A stretch of DNA of 64,000 nucleotides, from assembly GCA_013397935.1 (NCBI GenBank), contig VZRN01005169.1, forward strand, positions 2,265,029 through 2,329,028, read 5' to 3'. The position numbers and the translations under genes are program-made. This DNA comes from Dasyornis broadbenti. Its lineage: Eukaryota; Chordata; Aves; Passeriformes; Dasyornithidae. The notes beneath the pieces are model-generated. The model ran no database searches and was not told where the DNA came from. It was given only the letters and a program-made list of their open reading frames with translations. Each line of letters begins with the position of its first letter. Positions within the stretch are counted from its first letter, which is position 1. Positions 12,061 through 24,792 of this stretch are shown here, one piece after another.

Positions 12061-13893
12061 TGAGGCTTTCTTTATAAAACTTGTAAGGGGATGTCAGTGA
12101 CCTCGGAACCACTGACCCATAGATGCTGGATACAGTGAGGATGAAAGGGTTGATTTTCTTTCTTTAAAGTATTTTTTTTCTTTTTCCTTCTGAATTTCTA
12201 GGTGTCTTGCACTGTGTTCTGAGGTGACTGAAACTCTGACTATTGTTCTCCTTCAGCCTTCACAATGAATCCTACTTTGTTTGCTTATGTTGCTTAAACA
12301 CCATTCAAGATCTGGGCTAATGAGCATTGCTAGGTTGTCACTTCTGATAATTTTAATGGTCCTTTTGAAGGCTTGGATTCATTTTACAGTTTTAATGTTC
12401 TGTGTCAATCACAAGATCAATTGTCTGCAATACCCCATTTGTTTAATAGGTATCAGGTACTATCATATCACTGCAACTAGAAATCTTGACTGGACCATTC
12501 CCATGGGCAGTCTGGAGAGTGAGGATATCGTCTGGTTTGATTAGCAGATACATTCTTTCAGAAAAAGAATGTGAAGAAGCCACTTTAGGGAAAATGGCTT
12601 ATGCGTTTAATTTTTTTGTAGTTACCACTATGCACATCCTACTACCACAGTCAGGTAGGAATCAAAGCTGGAACCTGGTAGGGTTATTTGGTTGGAAGGA
12701 ACTTTCCTTCCGAAACTGATATTTGGGAATTAAATTTTTCCCATGTCATTTTCTAAACAAACAATTTAATTTTCAGGGTGGACAACTGTAATTATGCCTG
12801 GAGTAAAGGCACCTGAACCAGCTGTAAATTAAAATTAGTTCAATATCAAGTTCAGCATGGACTAACAGAGCTCTGGACTCTATAGGAATTGCAGCCAGCC
12901 CGTGATGAGTTCTCCAACAGCAGAACTTCTGTAAACATCAGTTTGGCCACTTCAAAGCTATGTCAAGGATTGCACTGCAGTGCCCCAGTGACCTCTAATT
13001 CAACTGATACGTATTTCTCATATTTTCCTCTCTTGAGAATGTGCATTCCCTCTTCTCGCTGCCAAAATGCTCCCTGGCCTGCCAGAAGCTCATTGCAAAA
13101 GTCACAATTGTTCAAACCAAGCCCTGATTTTGAATTCGAATTACTTAAACATTTGGAAACTTACAGTGAATAGTCCCCAAAACCCAAATTTCTAACAATA
13201 CAGTCAGTGAAGCATCCTCTCATATCTGGCTTTAATGAATTCTAGAAGGGACAAACTAATTAAAAAATAATGTGCTGTGCACGTATAATTTTAATGTTGA
13301 AAGCAGAAAATGCACAGTGCACCCTGATCATATGAGAAACACTTTGTTTTAAGGTCTATTAAAGAGTTTAAGATTAAAAGGATTCTTATAAGTTCAGACT
13401 GATAGACACAATCACAAATACATCTCCGCATCTGCTCCATTTTCACAACTGAATTAAGGAACATTTTCCCCCCAATGAGTTTAATTAACTTTAAGAACAA
13501 GCTAAATTAGTTTAAAAGGCAATTAAAATGCAAGCGTATAAATTGTAATTAAAACTGCATGCTGTTTATAGAAATTTTTTTCTAAATATTTAAAGAAGAT
13601 ATTTTCCAAATGAAAAAAACAGAAGTCCTACAGTCAGTAAATAACTCAGTTCAGAAAAATTAAAAAAAAAGACTTTCTTACGCATGTAGGTTTTAAAAAA
13701 TCTAATTTGTTAGAATTTAATATTGCAGAATATTGTATCAGTGTCCCACTGATAATTTGCTATGCAGATGCATTTTTTCTTAGGGTGAGATGAGATTGGT
13801 TTGCTGTTCTATTGGTTTTGGGGATACCAGATTTGTTGGGATGTGTTAAGCATGTCTGAGTCAGTTCTGTCTGAACTTTACTTCTGGGTTAAT
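12061..13893. other. Unassigned AT-rich sequence
   Basis: No gene or repeat family is recognised. A-runs and AT-rich stretches dominate 13500-13760. Confidence 0.5.
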
Positions 13894-13950
13894 GGTTGGA
13901 CTCGCTGATCTTAGAGGCCTTTTATAACCTCAGTGAGTCTCAGATTCTCG
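13894..13950 (+). mobile_element. CR1 LINE fragment, extreme 3' end
   Basis: GGTTGGACTCGCTGATCTTA, GAGGCCTTTTATAACCTCAG and TGAGTCTCAGATTCTC follow the sense CR1 terminus (ggttggactcgatgatctta, gaggtcttttccaacctta, gattctatgattct). Only the last 57 bp or so remain. Confidence 0.65.
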
Positions 13951-14217
13951 CTGCATTTGATGTGGTCAGTGTTTTGCACTGGACACTTCTCTTTTTCCTT
14001 TATATCTTTTCCCCTCCATCTGTGTTCATTATCTGGAGGGGACCCCTTTATTGGTGTCCTCAAAACTGTATAATTAAGCCAACCAACTCTCAAGAGGTGA
14101 TTTTTCTCTCTTCTATTCCCTTTGATCAGCACAGCTGATGTGAATGGAGCACACATTGGCCCTGCCCTCCAAAAGGAGCATCACCGTTCCTTTCCCAGCT
14201 CCGTGCCTCACACGCTG
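13951..14217. other. Unassigned sequence
   Basis: No feature is recognised. Open frames occur on both strands here without family resemblance. Confidence 0.4.
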
Positions 14218-14270
14218 CAGTCACACACCCTGTGCCCACAGGCAAATCACTTCACCTCTCTGTGCTTGTC
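14218..14270 (+). mobile_element. MIR-like SINE core fragment
   Basis: GGCAAATCACTTCACCTCTC followed by TGTGCTTG corresponds to the MIR core word gggcaagttacttaacctct plus ctgtgcctc. The preceding CACACCCTGTGCCCACA fits the agctgtgtgaccttgg part. The fragment is short but the words are diagnostic. Confidence 0.5.
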
Positions 14271-16337
14271 TTGTCTGCTGGACAAACATATTTGGGTGAG
14301 TTGGCAACTGCCTCTCAGTTTGGAACATTCCTGGAAAATCAAGGTCTTGGCTCAGTCAGTCCTGTCAGGTACTGCAGACAGAACTCACTACAAGTGTTAA
14401 AAACATCGTGAGTGAGAATACATCTGACAGAACATGAATAATTGCATGAATATCCATTATAAAAATATGACACTCTGGGGATTTCTAAACATTTTCCTCA
14501 GACACCACATAACCTGGGGGGTTGTCTTTGAGTGAGTAATGGTGATCACGCACTGTTGCAAACAGAAATGCTGTATTATTTGTTCCCTCACAGCTTAATG
14601 TTGTCAAAAGTAAAATTCCTACTGAATGTATGGCAGATAGGATTCAAATACCACAGAAAAGAACTCACAAGTTGTTGATCTTCAGCTGTAGAACTAAGAA
14701 ATTAAATACATGTTTAATAATGACCATAAAAAAATCTGAGTGGGAATTTCAATAACCAACATGAATAACTGAAATTTAGGTTTGGTTTTGATTTTTTTCC
14801 ATGTTTCAAAATTAAAAATTTGATTAAGCAGTCTCACCTAAACTTTGCAAAACTACTGAGATAGATTTCCAGCTACACTAAACTATATTCAGCCAAGGCC
14901 ATTTTCATCTGAGAATAGGATTTTTACTGAAAATCAGAAATTCAAGTTGCAAGAGCACACTTAAAATATCTATCACAGTTCCCAATTCTTACAGCTTTAA
15001 GTGACTAAAAGTCTTGAAAGTGTAGGAGTTCTAAAGGATTTGAGTCAGTTTAAAAATCTGTCGTTTGTTAGCTTTCTAAAAGAAAGATACATGAATATAA
15101 AGAATAAGATAACAGCACAAAAGGGCTTTGTAACTACCAATGAAACAAAACTGCATATTTCACTAGAGATAAAAATGTTACAGTTTTAAATAAAAAATGG
15201 ATAGAAAATGAATGACTTGTTCTTTCTCTCTTCAAATTGGTGGATTTGAAGGGGTTAGTCTTGTTTCCAAATCCAGAGAATCTTTCTTGTTTGTCTTATG
15301 TGATCAAAAAAAAAAAAAAAAAAGATAAGAGCATTCAGGTGGAAAGATGTCTACTGTGTATAATAGGAATAGTTTGATTTTTCAGCATAACCCTTATTCA
15401 TAGCAGGGGTACTTCATAAGAATCTTATGAATTTCTATTTTAATCCAACAGCCAATTTCCATTTGCAACTGTTTGCAAAATAACACAAGAATTCCACACG
15501 AGAATATACCCTAAATACACCAAACTAATTGTGGCTGGACTCTGATTTGAATTGGCCTGCAGTTTGTGGAACTTATCACCAGCAAGAATGTTAAATCTGT
15601 TCCATCTTTGAATAAAACCAATCACTCAGAGCACACACACGGACCACCAGGAAAGAAAATTCCTAATTGCATCAGCTTGTTGACAAGTTACAGGACACGT
15701 AAAGAGAATCAAGCATGTCTCAGTTGCTGTGCCCCAGGGAAAACTCAATGTAGATCCCAGAAATAATTAAGCAGGGCCAATAATATTATTTATGCCACAA
15801 GAAAAAAGGGAAAAGGTCTCATGCTTTTATTTACTATAGGGACAGAATTATATTCCTGCCTAATATCCAATTTGCTTTTGTTACATGGATATTTGGACAG
15901 AAATGTTATTGATGATGTAATAGGTTTTTTGTGAGATATTTTTTCAGATACTCTGTATTGCTCAGCATAACTAAACTGATAGCTTGAATCACTTGCAACA
16001 TCTTTCCTATCAACAATGTATCTTAGGGTATTAATTACTGTAATTAAATTAACAATAACTTATTGCTTTTGTTTATCATTATATCTCAGATATAATGGAT
16101 ATATCACATATAAATGGCCTTGGGGAAGGCCTTTGGAATATCCCCTAAATCTCGTACCAGAAAGTTTGCTACCATTGAAATGTTGTTTCCCTGTGGGATT
16201 TACTGAAACAGGTATTTTTTGTTTTAAAATCAAGCGGTGAAATCTAGGGAATAAAAGAAAAAGGGAAAACCAGGGAGAAGAATTTTTCAGAAAATTAGAT
16301 TAATTTGTATCTGTGATTAAATACAAAAAGCTGGCAA
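14271..16337. other. Unassigned AT-rich sequence
   Basis: A poly-A run lies at 15306-15323. No gene, CR1 or LTR signature was found. The remaining DNA is AT-rich and unremarkable. Confidence 0.5.
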
Positions 16338-16403
16338 TTTTTTTTTTTTTTTTTNNNNNNNNNNNNNNNNNNNNNNNNNNNNNNNNNNNNNNNNNNNNNN
16401 NNN
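16338..16403 (+). repeat. Poly-T run followed by a 49-N assembly gap
   Basis: Thymines occupy 16338-16354 and Ns 16355-16403. As with the gap near 300, assembly failed at a homopolymer, so the run length is unknown. Confidence 0.95.
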
Positions 16404-16996
16404 ACAGATGCATCTTTTATTCTTTTGCCCATTAATCTCTTGTGTCCTGGGATATCTGTATTGACTTCATCCATATATTTAAGATCTGTTCGAAAAATAA
16501 GGATGGAGTAATGGTTCTATATTTCCAGGAGGGTGAAAATGTCAAATGTTCTAAAGTTGTCTCCTTTAGTTGCTGGAATCTCTTTGCTTAGGGATTGGAT
16601 TTTTTATTAAGGACTTTTTCTTCACTGTGAGCTTGTAATTGTGAAAATAAAAATGTCCCCTCGACCTTCATCTGACAAAGTGAAAGTTTTGACAAAGACC
16701 TCAGAAAAGTGACATGAGAACACCTCTATAATAGTAAGCATGTATCCATTCATAATTGAGAGAAAACCTTCATTTATTCAGAGCCTTATTTAGAATCTCA
16801 TTATCTTCTTCTAGCCTTTGATAATAGGGTCATGGGTTTCTAGAATACACTTTGAGTTTTAAAGTAAAATGCAAATTAACAGTGTGCTTTCTCTCACCAT
16901 TTATGTGAACTTTATTCCTACAAGCACACCACAGCTTCCTAATGACTGCTGCTCAATGCCCATAGAAGTTTTCATCCTGTGTGAGTGTAGAGAATT
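16404..16996. other. Unassigned sequence
   Basis: No gene or repeat is recognised. Confidence 0.5.
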
Positions 16997-17072
16997 GAAC
17001 CGAAAGGCCTAAATGAAAGTCATTTAGTGGAAACAATCCCATTGATTCCCACCAACTTCAGGAGTGTGATCT
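16997..17072. mobile_element. Old amniote interspersed repeat (copy 2)
   Basis: AAGGCCTAAATGAAAGTCA, CAATCCCATTGATTCCCACC and AACTTCAGGAGTGTGATCTT resemble the copy at 5948-6025: a GGCC-TGAAGTCA arm, a central CCCATTGA and a right arm ending in a GATC-type word. Decay is heavy. Confidence 0.4.
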
Positions 17073-17470
17073 TAAATCATCACATTTATGTACGGAATTT
17101 GCTGAGTACACACTGGAAAGAGACTCCTGGTAATAGAAGACAAATTGGCTCACTATTGTGGTGCTTTTTGTAGAATTAAAACCTTAGAGTGCCAATTATG
17201 TGTAAGAAGTGCTTCTTCCCTTGCAAAGCTTTAATTTGTCAAGTTAAATGGTTTTACAAAAATGAAAATAAATTTGCTTTTCATAGAGAAGCTTTGAACT
17301 CAGCGAGACCTAAAAAAGAGCTTATGTGCCCAGAAACCTGCCTATTTTTTTCCAACTGTGTCAGTTGGGGTGATAAGAAATATTATCTCTCAGGACTTAT
17401 TTGAAGAGCAACCACAATGTCATAATGCGGGAAACGAGGAATCTCCATCTATTCAGCTCTTTGAAGAGTA
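17073..17470. other. Unassigned sequence
   Basis: No gene or repeat is recognised. Confidence 0.45.
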
Positions 17471-17645
17471 GATTATTTGCACTCTTCACGCACAGAGAAA
17501 AGATATTTTTTACAGTAAATAACTCACTAATCTAGCATGTCAGGATCCAGTTGCAGGGAGCTGAAACTAGACAGATCCAGACTGAAAATAAGAAGTCCAT
17601 TTTAACAGTTAGGAAAAACTGCATCAGCTTCCAGAATGAGATAGG
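17471..17645 (+). mobile_element. Old CR1/L3-type LINE fragment, near 3' end
   Basis: GGATCCAGTTGCAGGGAGCT, GAAACTAGACAGATCCAGAC, TGAAAATAAGAAGTCCATTT and TAACAGTTAGG follow the order of an older reptilian-avian CR1 type (ccaatggctggaagttgaagc, tagacaaattcagactggaa, ataaggcgtacatttttaac). The left boundary is uncertain; the best-supported part is 17538-17620. Confidence 0.6.
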
Positions 17646-20600
17646 TATCTAAGATAGGAGGGATGAATCATGCTCTCGTGATGTGTCTCTCTCCTTTGGT
17701 TGTTGAGAGGCCCCAGAGAACCAGGGCAGATGTCTAACTTTCAAATGGATAAAACTACGTGAGATAAATCTGAGTTTCTTAAATTGAGATAATATTCTGT
17801 TTGTTTCCTTATTGTGTAACAGCCACAGCAAATGGCAGTTTAGCCATAGAATTTTGGAAAATTGTTCTGGAATATTGCAGTGCTTTTAATAACTGAGGTA
17901 AGTTTAGAAAGAATTAAACATCCCAAAGTATTTGACTACATCTGTTTAATGAAATGCATTCTGGTAGAAATAAGGATTACAGACCTTATGATTTTTAAAT
18001 CACTCTTCAGCTTACCTCTAGAACAGGGCAGAACAGATTTGCTAAATCAAATCATCTGAAGGGTATTTGCATGACTGATTTCTAAAAGCATTAAATTGAC
18101 AGAGAAGGAAGCATCATTGATGCATTTAATACAGATTTGTTAATGATAATGATGGTCACATGACTTTCAGACTATGTACCACAGAGAGATTGTTCATGAA
18201 CTCACCATCCCGACTGTTTGGTGGTTTGTTTTTTTTTTTCTTTCAAAGTTTCTTTTCCAGGGTGTGAAGATGGAGAATATCACTGAAGCTTAGCAAACAT
18301 AAGAATATGAATCATTGTGTAAGAGAGAAGGAAAGTTCTCACAGGGTTTGGATGACTTCTGGCAAGGAATTTTGAGTGAGACCTAAGAAATTCTGTGTTT
18401 GGTTCCTAAAACAGGAGGAAAACGCACACGCATCTGCTTTATGATTGTTCTCTACACAGCTGATCCTAAACAACTCACATAGGTGCAAAACCGTTTTGAC
18501 CTGTCCTATACCAATGTCTTCTATATTAGAGGATTCTTGGTTATAATACAGAAATTATTTAATTATCAAGAGTTACAATTTAGTTCCCTCTCTCCCAGAA
18601 GAGATTTCTTAACAAGCATGTTAAAAAACACCAGGCTCCATATTATGTGCTGACATCATGGCTTTTGTTTCTTTGGTCAGCCGTATCCCAGATTTATAGC
18701 CTTGTATTTGGAAAAGTGCCTTAGGAAATGGAAAATGTGTATAGGAGGTTTTCTAAGTTTAAGAGAATTGAAACTCCCAATTTTGGCAGGTAACAAGCTG
18801 GGCTGCATGTATTTAAGGCCAGTGAGAGAAATCTCTCCCTTTCTATCATGCCAAGTGCCTAAACTCCAGAAAGGAATGGGAAGTCAGGTAAATATGCCAT
18901 TAAGTGTTTGAAAACAGCCTTTTCTCTAGGCTTATCTGGCTCCTTATAGACAGCAAATTTTCTGTGTTTATTGTAACTGGACATCTTGGATGATTGCACA
19001 AACAACAATTTTATTCACACATAAATATGACTATATACAGGAAACATCTGTATTTTATTTTTATTTAGATAGTTAGTTAGTTAGTTTAACTACATAGATT
19101 TCTATATTCTTTACTTTGGCATCTGAAATCAGCTTTTCTGTCTGGTTCCCTGACCCTACAAGTTGCAAACCCAAGGCAGACTCTGAGCCTTTCCTTGTCT
19201 CCGTTCTGTACTCATGGAATGAAAGTTTGAATCTGGTCATTTGAGTCCAGTACCATCCAGGTACTCTTCTAACTGGGATTGTCTCACAGATTGTTTAGAA
19301 AATATGTGTCTAAGACGGTTCTGGTTGCAGTTGTTTATAACATAATAATAGAGAAGATTGTTTCAAAATTATTATCAATCTGCATTCTCTAAACACAGAC
19401 GCTTGAAAGTATCCTGCTTCTCAGAGAACTGGACTTCACCGTCACCTAAAAAGTATAAACACCTAAAATCAACAGTCTATTTAAATATTTAGGCTTGCAT
19501 TACCAAGAAAAAAATCTTTATGAAAGATAACATGTCTTAAAATAAATCTTCAAAGCCTGCTAAGATACTCAGAAGGCTTTATCTTTCAGCCACTTAATTC
19601 ATGTAGCCAAAGCCACAGCAGTCACCAGATACAAGATTTGGAATAGTTTATATGATTTTGCAAAGAATCTTTACATTTGCATTGAAGGTCTGATTATTAA
19701 AGTTTTGCAAGTTGTAGAAGAATCCTTGTAGGAGACTTCCATCATCTCTGTGGTGAGGACCTGGGATGGATATGGAGATGCTTCCACAGTCAGTCACTTG
19801 CAGAAATGACAAATCCCTCCCTCGTGAAGTAATTATCAGGATAGGAATGTTTACAGCTTCCTTCTGCTGTAAATGCTCTTTGGGGCATCTTTTATATATT
19901 TTTAAAGTACTAATATATAAGAAAACAGTACCCCCACAGTGTCACACGAGAGAAAAATGTTGTTTTTTTTTATTATTCCTAACAAAATAAAAATTTTATG
20001 AAAGTGTATTAAAACTGACTTTCAATGCACTGAACAAGGAACAAATCACAGGGAACATCATGATGTAATTACACACTTATAGAGAAGTCTACCATGAAAA
20101 GGAGAGGTTTTGTTGTAGTTTTACCCCCCTGAAAAATGAAAATGACAAGCTTAAATTATGAAGTCTACTGTGCACAATCAAGTGTGAGGAAGTATCAGCT
20201 TACGAATCATTAACAGCCCCAGTTTCATGAACAGAACATTATCAGCTCTGTGAGTCTGAACAAAGCAATTGTCAGCTGCCACCCTCTCTCAACTAGACAA
20301 TTAAAAATTTCATGCAGTGCAAAGTGAAAAAGTGAGATCAAACTCTGCAATGCTCTTGCCCAGCAGATGCAGAAAGATCTGTCGCCCTGCCCAAGTGCAG
20401 CCTCTTCCAGCGGACATTCAAGAAGATCAGCATTAACATTCATGGGAGGGTCTGGGTAGAGACCTGAGCATGGCCATGAGGGCACCTGGGTGCTCACCAG
20501 GGGCTTGGGGAAGGTTATCCTGGGCAAACCCTGCCCTGCTGGTGAGGTGAGGGTGAAAGGAGTGGAGCAGAGACAACATCTGCCTTGAACTCACGCCAGC

Positions 20601-20930
20601 TTGGAGAATGTGGAAGTGATCTCAGGCAGATGGGACTAATTTCACTGCTGTTTAAAAAAAAGTAAGTAGCTTGTTGGGAAAAAAAAAATTTCACTGGTAT
20701 TCTTGTTACCTGTGCAGCTCAGCAGAGAAGAGGAGCCCAGCAGCTGGTGAGCCACACTCTTCTGTGGGCACGTTGGGTGTGTAAATGCATTTGCAGTTGC
20801 ACTCCTCTTTTGTTTCCTTATATGGATTGTCTTTCAGCTTTCCTGCCAGGCTAAAAAAAGGCTCTCTGTGCTCCTTAATGCCCTAAAATATCAAAGCACA
20901 GCACCAAACAGAATCTAGGCCTTACCTTAC
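17646..20930. other. Unassigned sequence with a short TTAG array
   Basis: About four TTAG units lie at 19069-19086. The segment 20340-20570 is more GC-rich than its neighbours but holds no recognisable exon. No CR1, LTR or gene was found in the rest. Confidence 0.5.
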
Positions 20931-21040
20931 TGCGTTCAAGTTTATCCATCTGTGAAATTAGTATAATAGCATTGTTCTGCCTCGCAGGGATATTGTGTGT
21001 CTGCTTGTTTCTAAAGTGATGCTCCAGGCGTGTTTTGAAA
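20931..21040 (+). mobile_element. MIR-like SINE fragment
   Basis: CAAGTTTATCCATCTGTGAA, ATTAGTATAATAGCATTG, CTGCCTCGCAGGGATATTGT and CTAAAGTGATGCTCC line up in order with the MIR consensus (cagtttcctcatctgtaaaa, tggggataataatagtacct, acctcatagggttgttgtga, gtaaagcgctt). It is an ancient, diverged copy. Confidence 0.6.
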
Positions 21041-21218
21041 TGCTTTCAGTTTCCAAAGTGCTTTGTTGGCCTTGGACAATAAGAAGAATGTGTTAACTTT
21101 GAGTGGCAAAGACAATAGATTCCTGCTCTGGGCTGGGAGAAAGAAGCATGATATGAGTCAGGGGCTGAGTGGGACCTGGGAAAGCCAAAAGTGGCTGCTA
21201 CAGGGGACCACTGACATT
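21041..21218. other. Unassigned sequence
   Basis: This short unassigned interval lies between the MIR-like piece and a CR1 copy. Confidence 0.4.
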
Positions 21219-21510
21219 GAATCAAAGAATCAAAGAATGGTTTGGATTGAAAGAGATCTCAAGGATCATCTTGTTCCACTCCTGCCTCTGGCAGGGACCC
21301 TTTCCACTGTCCCAGGTTGCTCCAAGCCCCATCCAACCTGGCCTTGGACACTTCCAGGGATGGGGCAGCCACAGCTGCTTTGGACAAACTTGCAGTGTAA
21401 ACTGCAGTTGCAGTGCTTCATCACCCTCACCACTAAGAATTTCTTGCTAATATCTAATCCAACCCTGCCTCTTGGCATTTTAAATCCGTTTCAGCCCCAC
21501 TGCTGTTCCC
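21219..21510 (-). mobile_element. CR1 LINE fragment, 3' end
   Basis: The + strand begins with tandem octamers (GAATCAAA, GAATCAAA, GAATGG) and continues TTTGGATTGAAAGAGATCTC, AAGGATCATCTTGTTCCACT, AGGTTGCTCCAAGCCCCATC, CAACCTGGCCTTGGACACTT and CCAGGGATGGGGCAGCCACA. This is the full antisense order of a CR1 3' end. The 178-codon frame at 21063-21599 is almost entirely this repeat and begins at a TTG, so it is not a gene. Confidence 0.92.
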
Positions 21511-21829
21511 GTTTCACATTTTGCGCAGCAACCTGGGCCTTTGCAGGGGAATACAGAGGGGTTTGTAGACCTTCCCTCTTTTGTGCAAAAAGGCTTTGAA
21601 GAACCTTAGGAAACAAGATCATCAAGCTGAATGGAGAATTACAAGTATTTTGGCAGGCATCACTGCAAGAGGGTGTTAAAAAACAACCTGCCTTTGAGAG
21701 CCCCCAATATCAACACAAAGAACATCTTTTTTTTCAATTGAAAAAATAGGTTGGAACCCACCTGTCACATAGTGAGTTGGCTCTATGAGTCAGCCTCATT
21801 TCCTGATAAGTGTTTTATGTTACTAACAT
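21511..21829. other. Unassigned sequence
   Basis: No gene or repeat is recognised. Confidence 0.4.
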
Positions 21830-22115
21830 TCAATTACACTGGAAGTTATTTAGGGCAGAATAGATGTTTATGCCTGTGAAAGTTTAGTGCAGTGAGACGT
21901 TTGTTCAGAAGCTGCTGGAAGATGAATAGTGGCGCTAATAACAATAACATATTTAAATCAGAAAGTGCATTTGTTCATTTGTATTCTCAGATCTCTGATC
22001 ATCGCTTCTGAAGAGCTTCTTGCTCCGTATTTTCACTTAATGGAACCGCATTCCTCAGACAAGCTGCTCTGAAGGCTGTTTACTTAATAAGTGAGTTGCC
22101 TGACTGAGTCAGAGC
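21830..22115. other. Unique block, candidate conserved non-coding element
   Basis: This repeat-free segment has scattered CpGs (AGACG, GGCGCTAATA, ATCGCTTC, CTCCGTA, ACCGCAT) in a CpG-poor setting. It ends with a 13-nt palindrome, CTGACTGAGTCAG, at 22100-22112, which contains the AP-1 word TGAGTCA (22105-22111). Conservation is not observable here. Confidence 0.25.
22105..22111 (+). promoter_or_regulatory. AP-1-type TGAGTCA site in a palindrome
   Basis: The consensus AP-1 heptamer sits inside the palindrome at 22100-22112. A single heptamer is expected by chance every few kilobases, so any activity is conjecture. Confidence 0.2.
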
Positions 22116-24539
22116 TGAGAGAGAAAGGAGAGGGAGAAAACACCAGCCAGCTGAAAAGCCAGGAGAAAGCAGCAGAGAAAGATGGTTTTGTAACCCATAT
22201 CTCCCTTCAGGCTCTTCATGCAAAACTGTTTATTTCACTTCGGCAAAACTGGGTCTCCCTTTTTTGGGATGACATTTCTGCTGATTTCAAGGTATTTATA
22301 GCATGCAGACATTCTGTTTGATTCACTCTGTATTCGTTATTGACACAATAATGCTGATCTCCTTGGTATTCAGGGGAAGAACAACCTGTGGGTTTCTCTT
22401 TGAACATTGGGGAGCTCAGTATCAATAACCTCAGCCTTTGACAAGTAATGAGTTTCTCCCCTTCTTGAAAGTGTGAAAAAAAAAAAATTCAGATTTTCAG
22501 AACTACAGAATTAATTCTGTTTGTTTTCCATCTTGCTTTAAGTGATGTTTTGCATTTTCATAATTTTTTTGTGGATGGCAAGAAGCAGAAGCTAATCTTT
22601 CACTAAATAAAAATTGATTCTTGCATAACAGGACTCCTGGAGCTAGGCGTGTTAGAATAAGAAGAAAAGCAAATTTTGAGCTTCTTGAGCGTCAGTAGCA
22701 TCATATCATTAAATTCATGTCAGCTGAGAGTTTGAAGTAATATTTCAAAGGAACTGAAAGTTTCTAAGAGATCAAGTCCTATTAATGAAAACAATTAGAA
22801 GTTTATGTATCATTTGTGTCTAGCAGAAAATTAGGGACACAAGCAATTTCCTAGGAGATATGAGCTGTGGGGTTTTTAAAGATTTTATCTAGGAATAATA
22901 TGCTGCTGTAGCCATGTAACCACCTCTGAAAACCAAACCTTGTGTCATTTTTAAAATGGAAATTTAATGGTTTTGATGATTTATCCTTCAAACCTTGGAT
23001 TCTCAGCTTGGCCATAATTTTATATTTAATTCTATTCAGTTCCAAAGACTGCAAGTGAGCCCTGATGCTGGAAAGTGAGTCCCGCCCGCTAGCACCCACT
23101 GAGTACCCAGCACTGAATTGGTTAAAACCATTTTTACAATGACTAGTGTCAGTTTTCCAAGCCTGTTTTCTCCTATATATTTTGGGGGTTTTTTGGGTAC
23201 CAAGCTAAAATAAAAATTGGAATTTTAAATTGTTCTTTCGGCTTGAGGTTCAGTCCCTTTATTTGGAGTGGCTTATTAAATTAGGGATTGAGATATAAAT
23301 ACAATTCACAGCAAATACTGCTTACAGCACATATCTAACACTGTGTACATGGATTAAAAGAAAAATGTGATATGAGAAGTCAGAGCAATTTTAACAATTC
23401 AAATGGCTAATAATTGTCCTTTTGTTGCAGAGTCATGTGAATTTTCTGTCCTTCACTTTAGGCTTCATTGATATTACATCTGTTTTGTGTGATTTTTTCC
23501 ATATTCTTTTTTATCCTCAAAAATCTGAGGACAACCATCTTAGACTGTAGATTAATCATTTAATATATTGCTTTTATTTTACCTGGATTAGTGGTAAAGC
23601 CATATTCGCTGAACTGAAGTATATTAATCAGATCGCTGAGATCTTTTTTTTTTTTTTGCCTGTAGGATCTGCATATTTAAATTTCATTTGCTCTCAGAGA
23701 AACCTGTCAAAGTCTTTTATTATATCTTTAACATCCTTTCACTCAAATTAAATATATTCCATTATATCTTCAGTGAAGTAGAAATACTCTGAGACTTGCA
23801 CAAGTTTTAATTGAACGTTTTTAACAGTATATCTAATGCCAAAAAGATGGTTTAAGTAACAGATTTTTTCTTTTTTCAGTAGTAAAAATAGCTACTGGAA
23901 TGATAAATTCTTGATTGTCCAATAGGGTTAATTTAAAAGTTTTCTTCTTACAGGGCACGAGCCCTAGATCTCTGAAAATAATTTCAAACTTACATCCCAC
24001 ATTCTTAAACATTTGGACAGAGCAGCAGAGGATGAAAATTAAAACTCTGATGTTTAAATAATTTGTTTAAATTAGGTCCTAAATATACTACTACTGCATT
24101 TAAAAATGAGCATCTGGAGAATGCACCAGACTCTCTTTTATTGCTCACATCTTTCAGTTTTTATAACCTGATGCATGTCTCTCACAGCTAATCAGAAGTA
24201 TCAGAGATCATCAGAAAAGGGATTTTTAAAAAGCTGAAAAAACCCCTTTTTCTTCTCTGTCTCTTTTGTGATATTCTTTAATTAAAATATTTACCAGCAA
24301 AGCTACCAAAATCAATATGAAACTATAAATATTTCATACACTCCACACAGACTTTAAAAAATGCACTTTTCCTTAATATTCTGGGAATATTCATTAAGTT
24401 TGTGATAAATATTAATTTCATATGAAATTCTAAATGTAAGAAAGAGAAAATACCCAGATAAATGACATATTTCCTATGTAAAGAAAACAACTATCTCAAG
24501 ATATGTATTTGTTTCAGCATTATATTTGTCATTTGGTGC
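22116..24539. other. Unassigned AT-rich sequence
   Basis: No gene or repeat family is recognised. T- and A-runs occur near 23646-23658 and 22476-22487. Confidence 0.5.
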
Positions 24540-24792
24540 CCAGTGCCAGGACCAGAGGCAGTGGGTACAAAACCAAAGCAGAAGAGGGAAATAAAGAAAA
24601 TCTTTTTAACTGAGAGGGTGACAAAGCACTGGCAGAGGTTACCCAGAGAGGTCATCTCTCTGGAGATGTTCAAAATCCATCTGAACGCAGCCCTGGGCCA
24701 CTGGTTCTAGGTGACCCAGCTTGAGTGGGGGGATTGGTCCCCTTGTCTTCCCAAGGTCCCTTCCAAATGGAGCCCCTCTGCGATTGTTTGGG
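24540..24792 (+). mobile_element. CR1 LINE fragment, 3' end
   Basis: CAGTGCCAGGACCAGAGGCA, GAGGGTGACAAAGCACTGGC, AGAGGTTACCCAGAGAGGTC, TCTGGAGATGTTCAAAATCC, GTTCTAGGTGACCCAGCTTG and AAGGTCCCTTCCAAATGG are in the order of sense CR1 just before its 3' end. It is a different subfamily from the copy at 6.6 kb. Its tail points toward the next copy. Confidence 0.88.

Noticed and set aside
21063..21599. 178-codon forward frame
   Set aside because: It starts at TTG and mostly covers antisense CR1 sequence.
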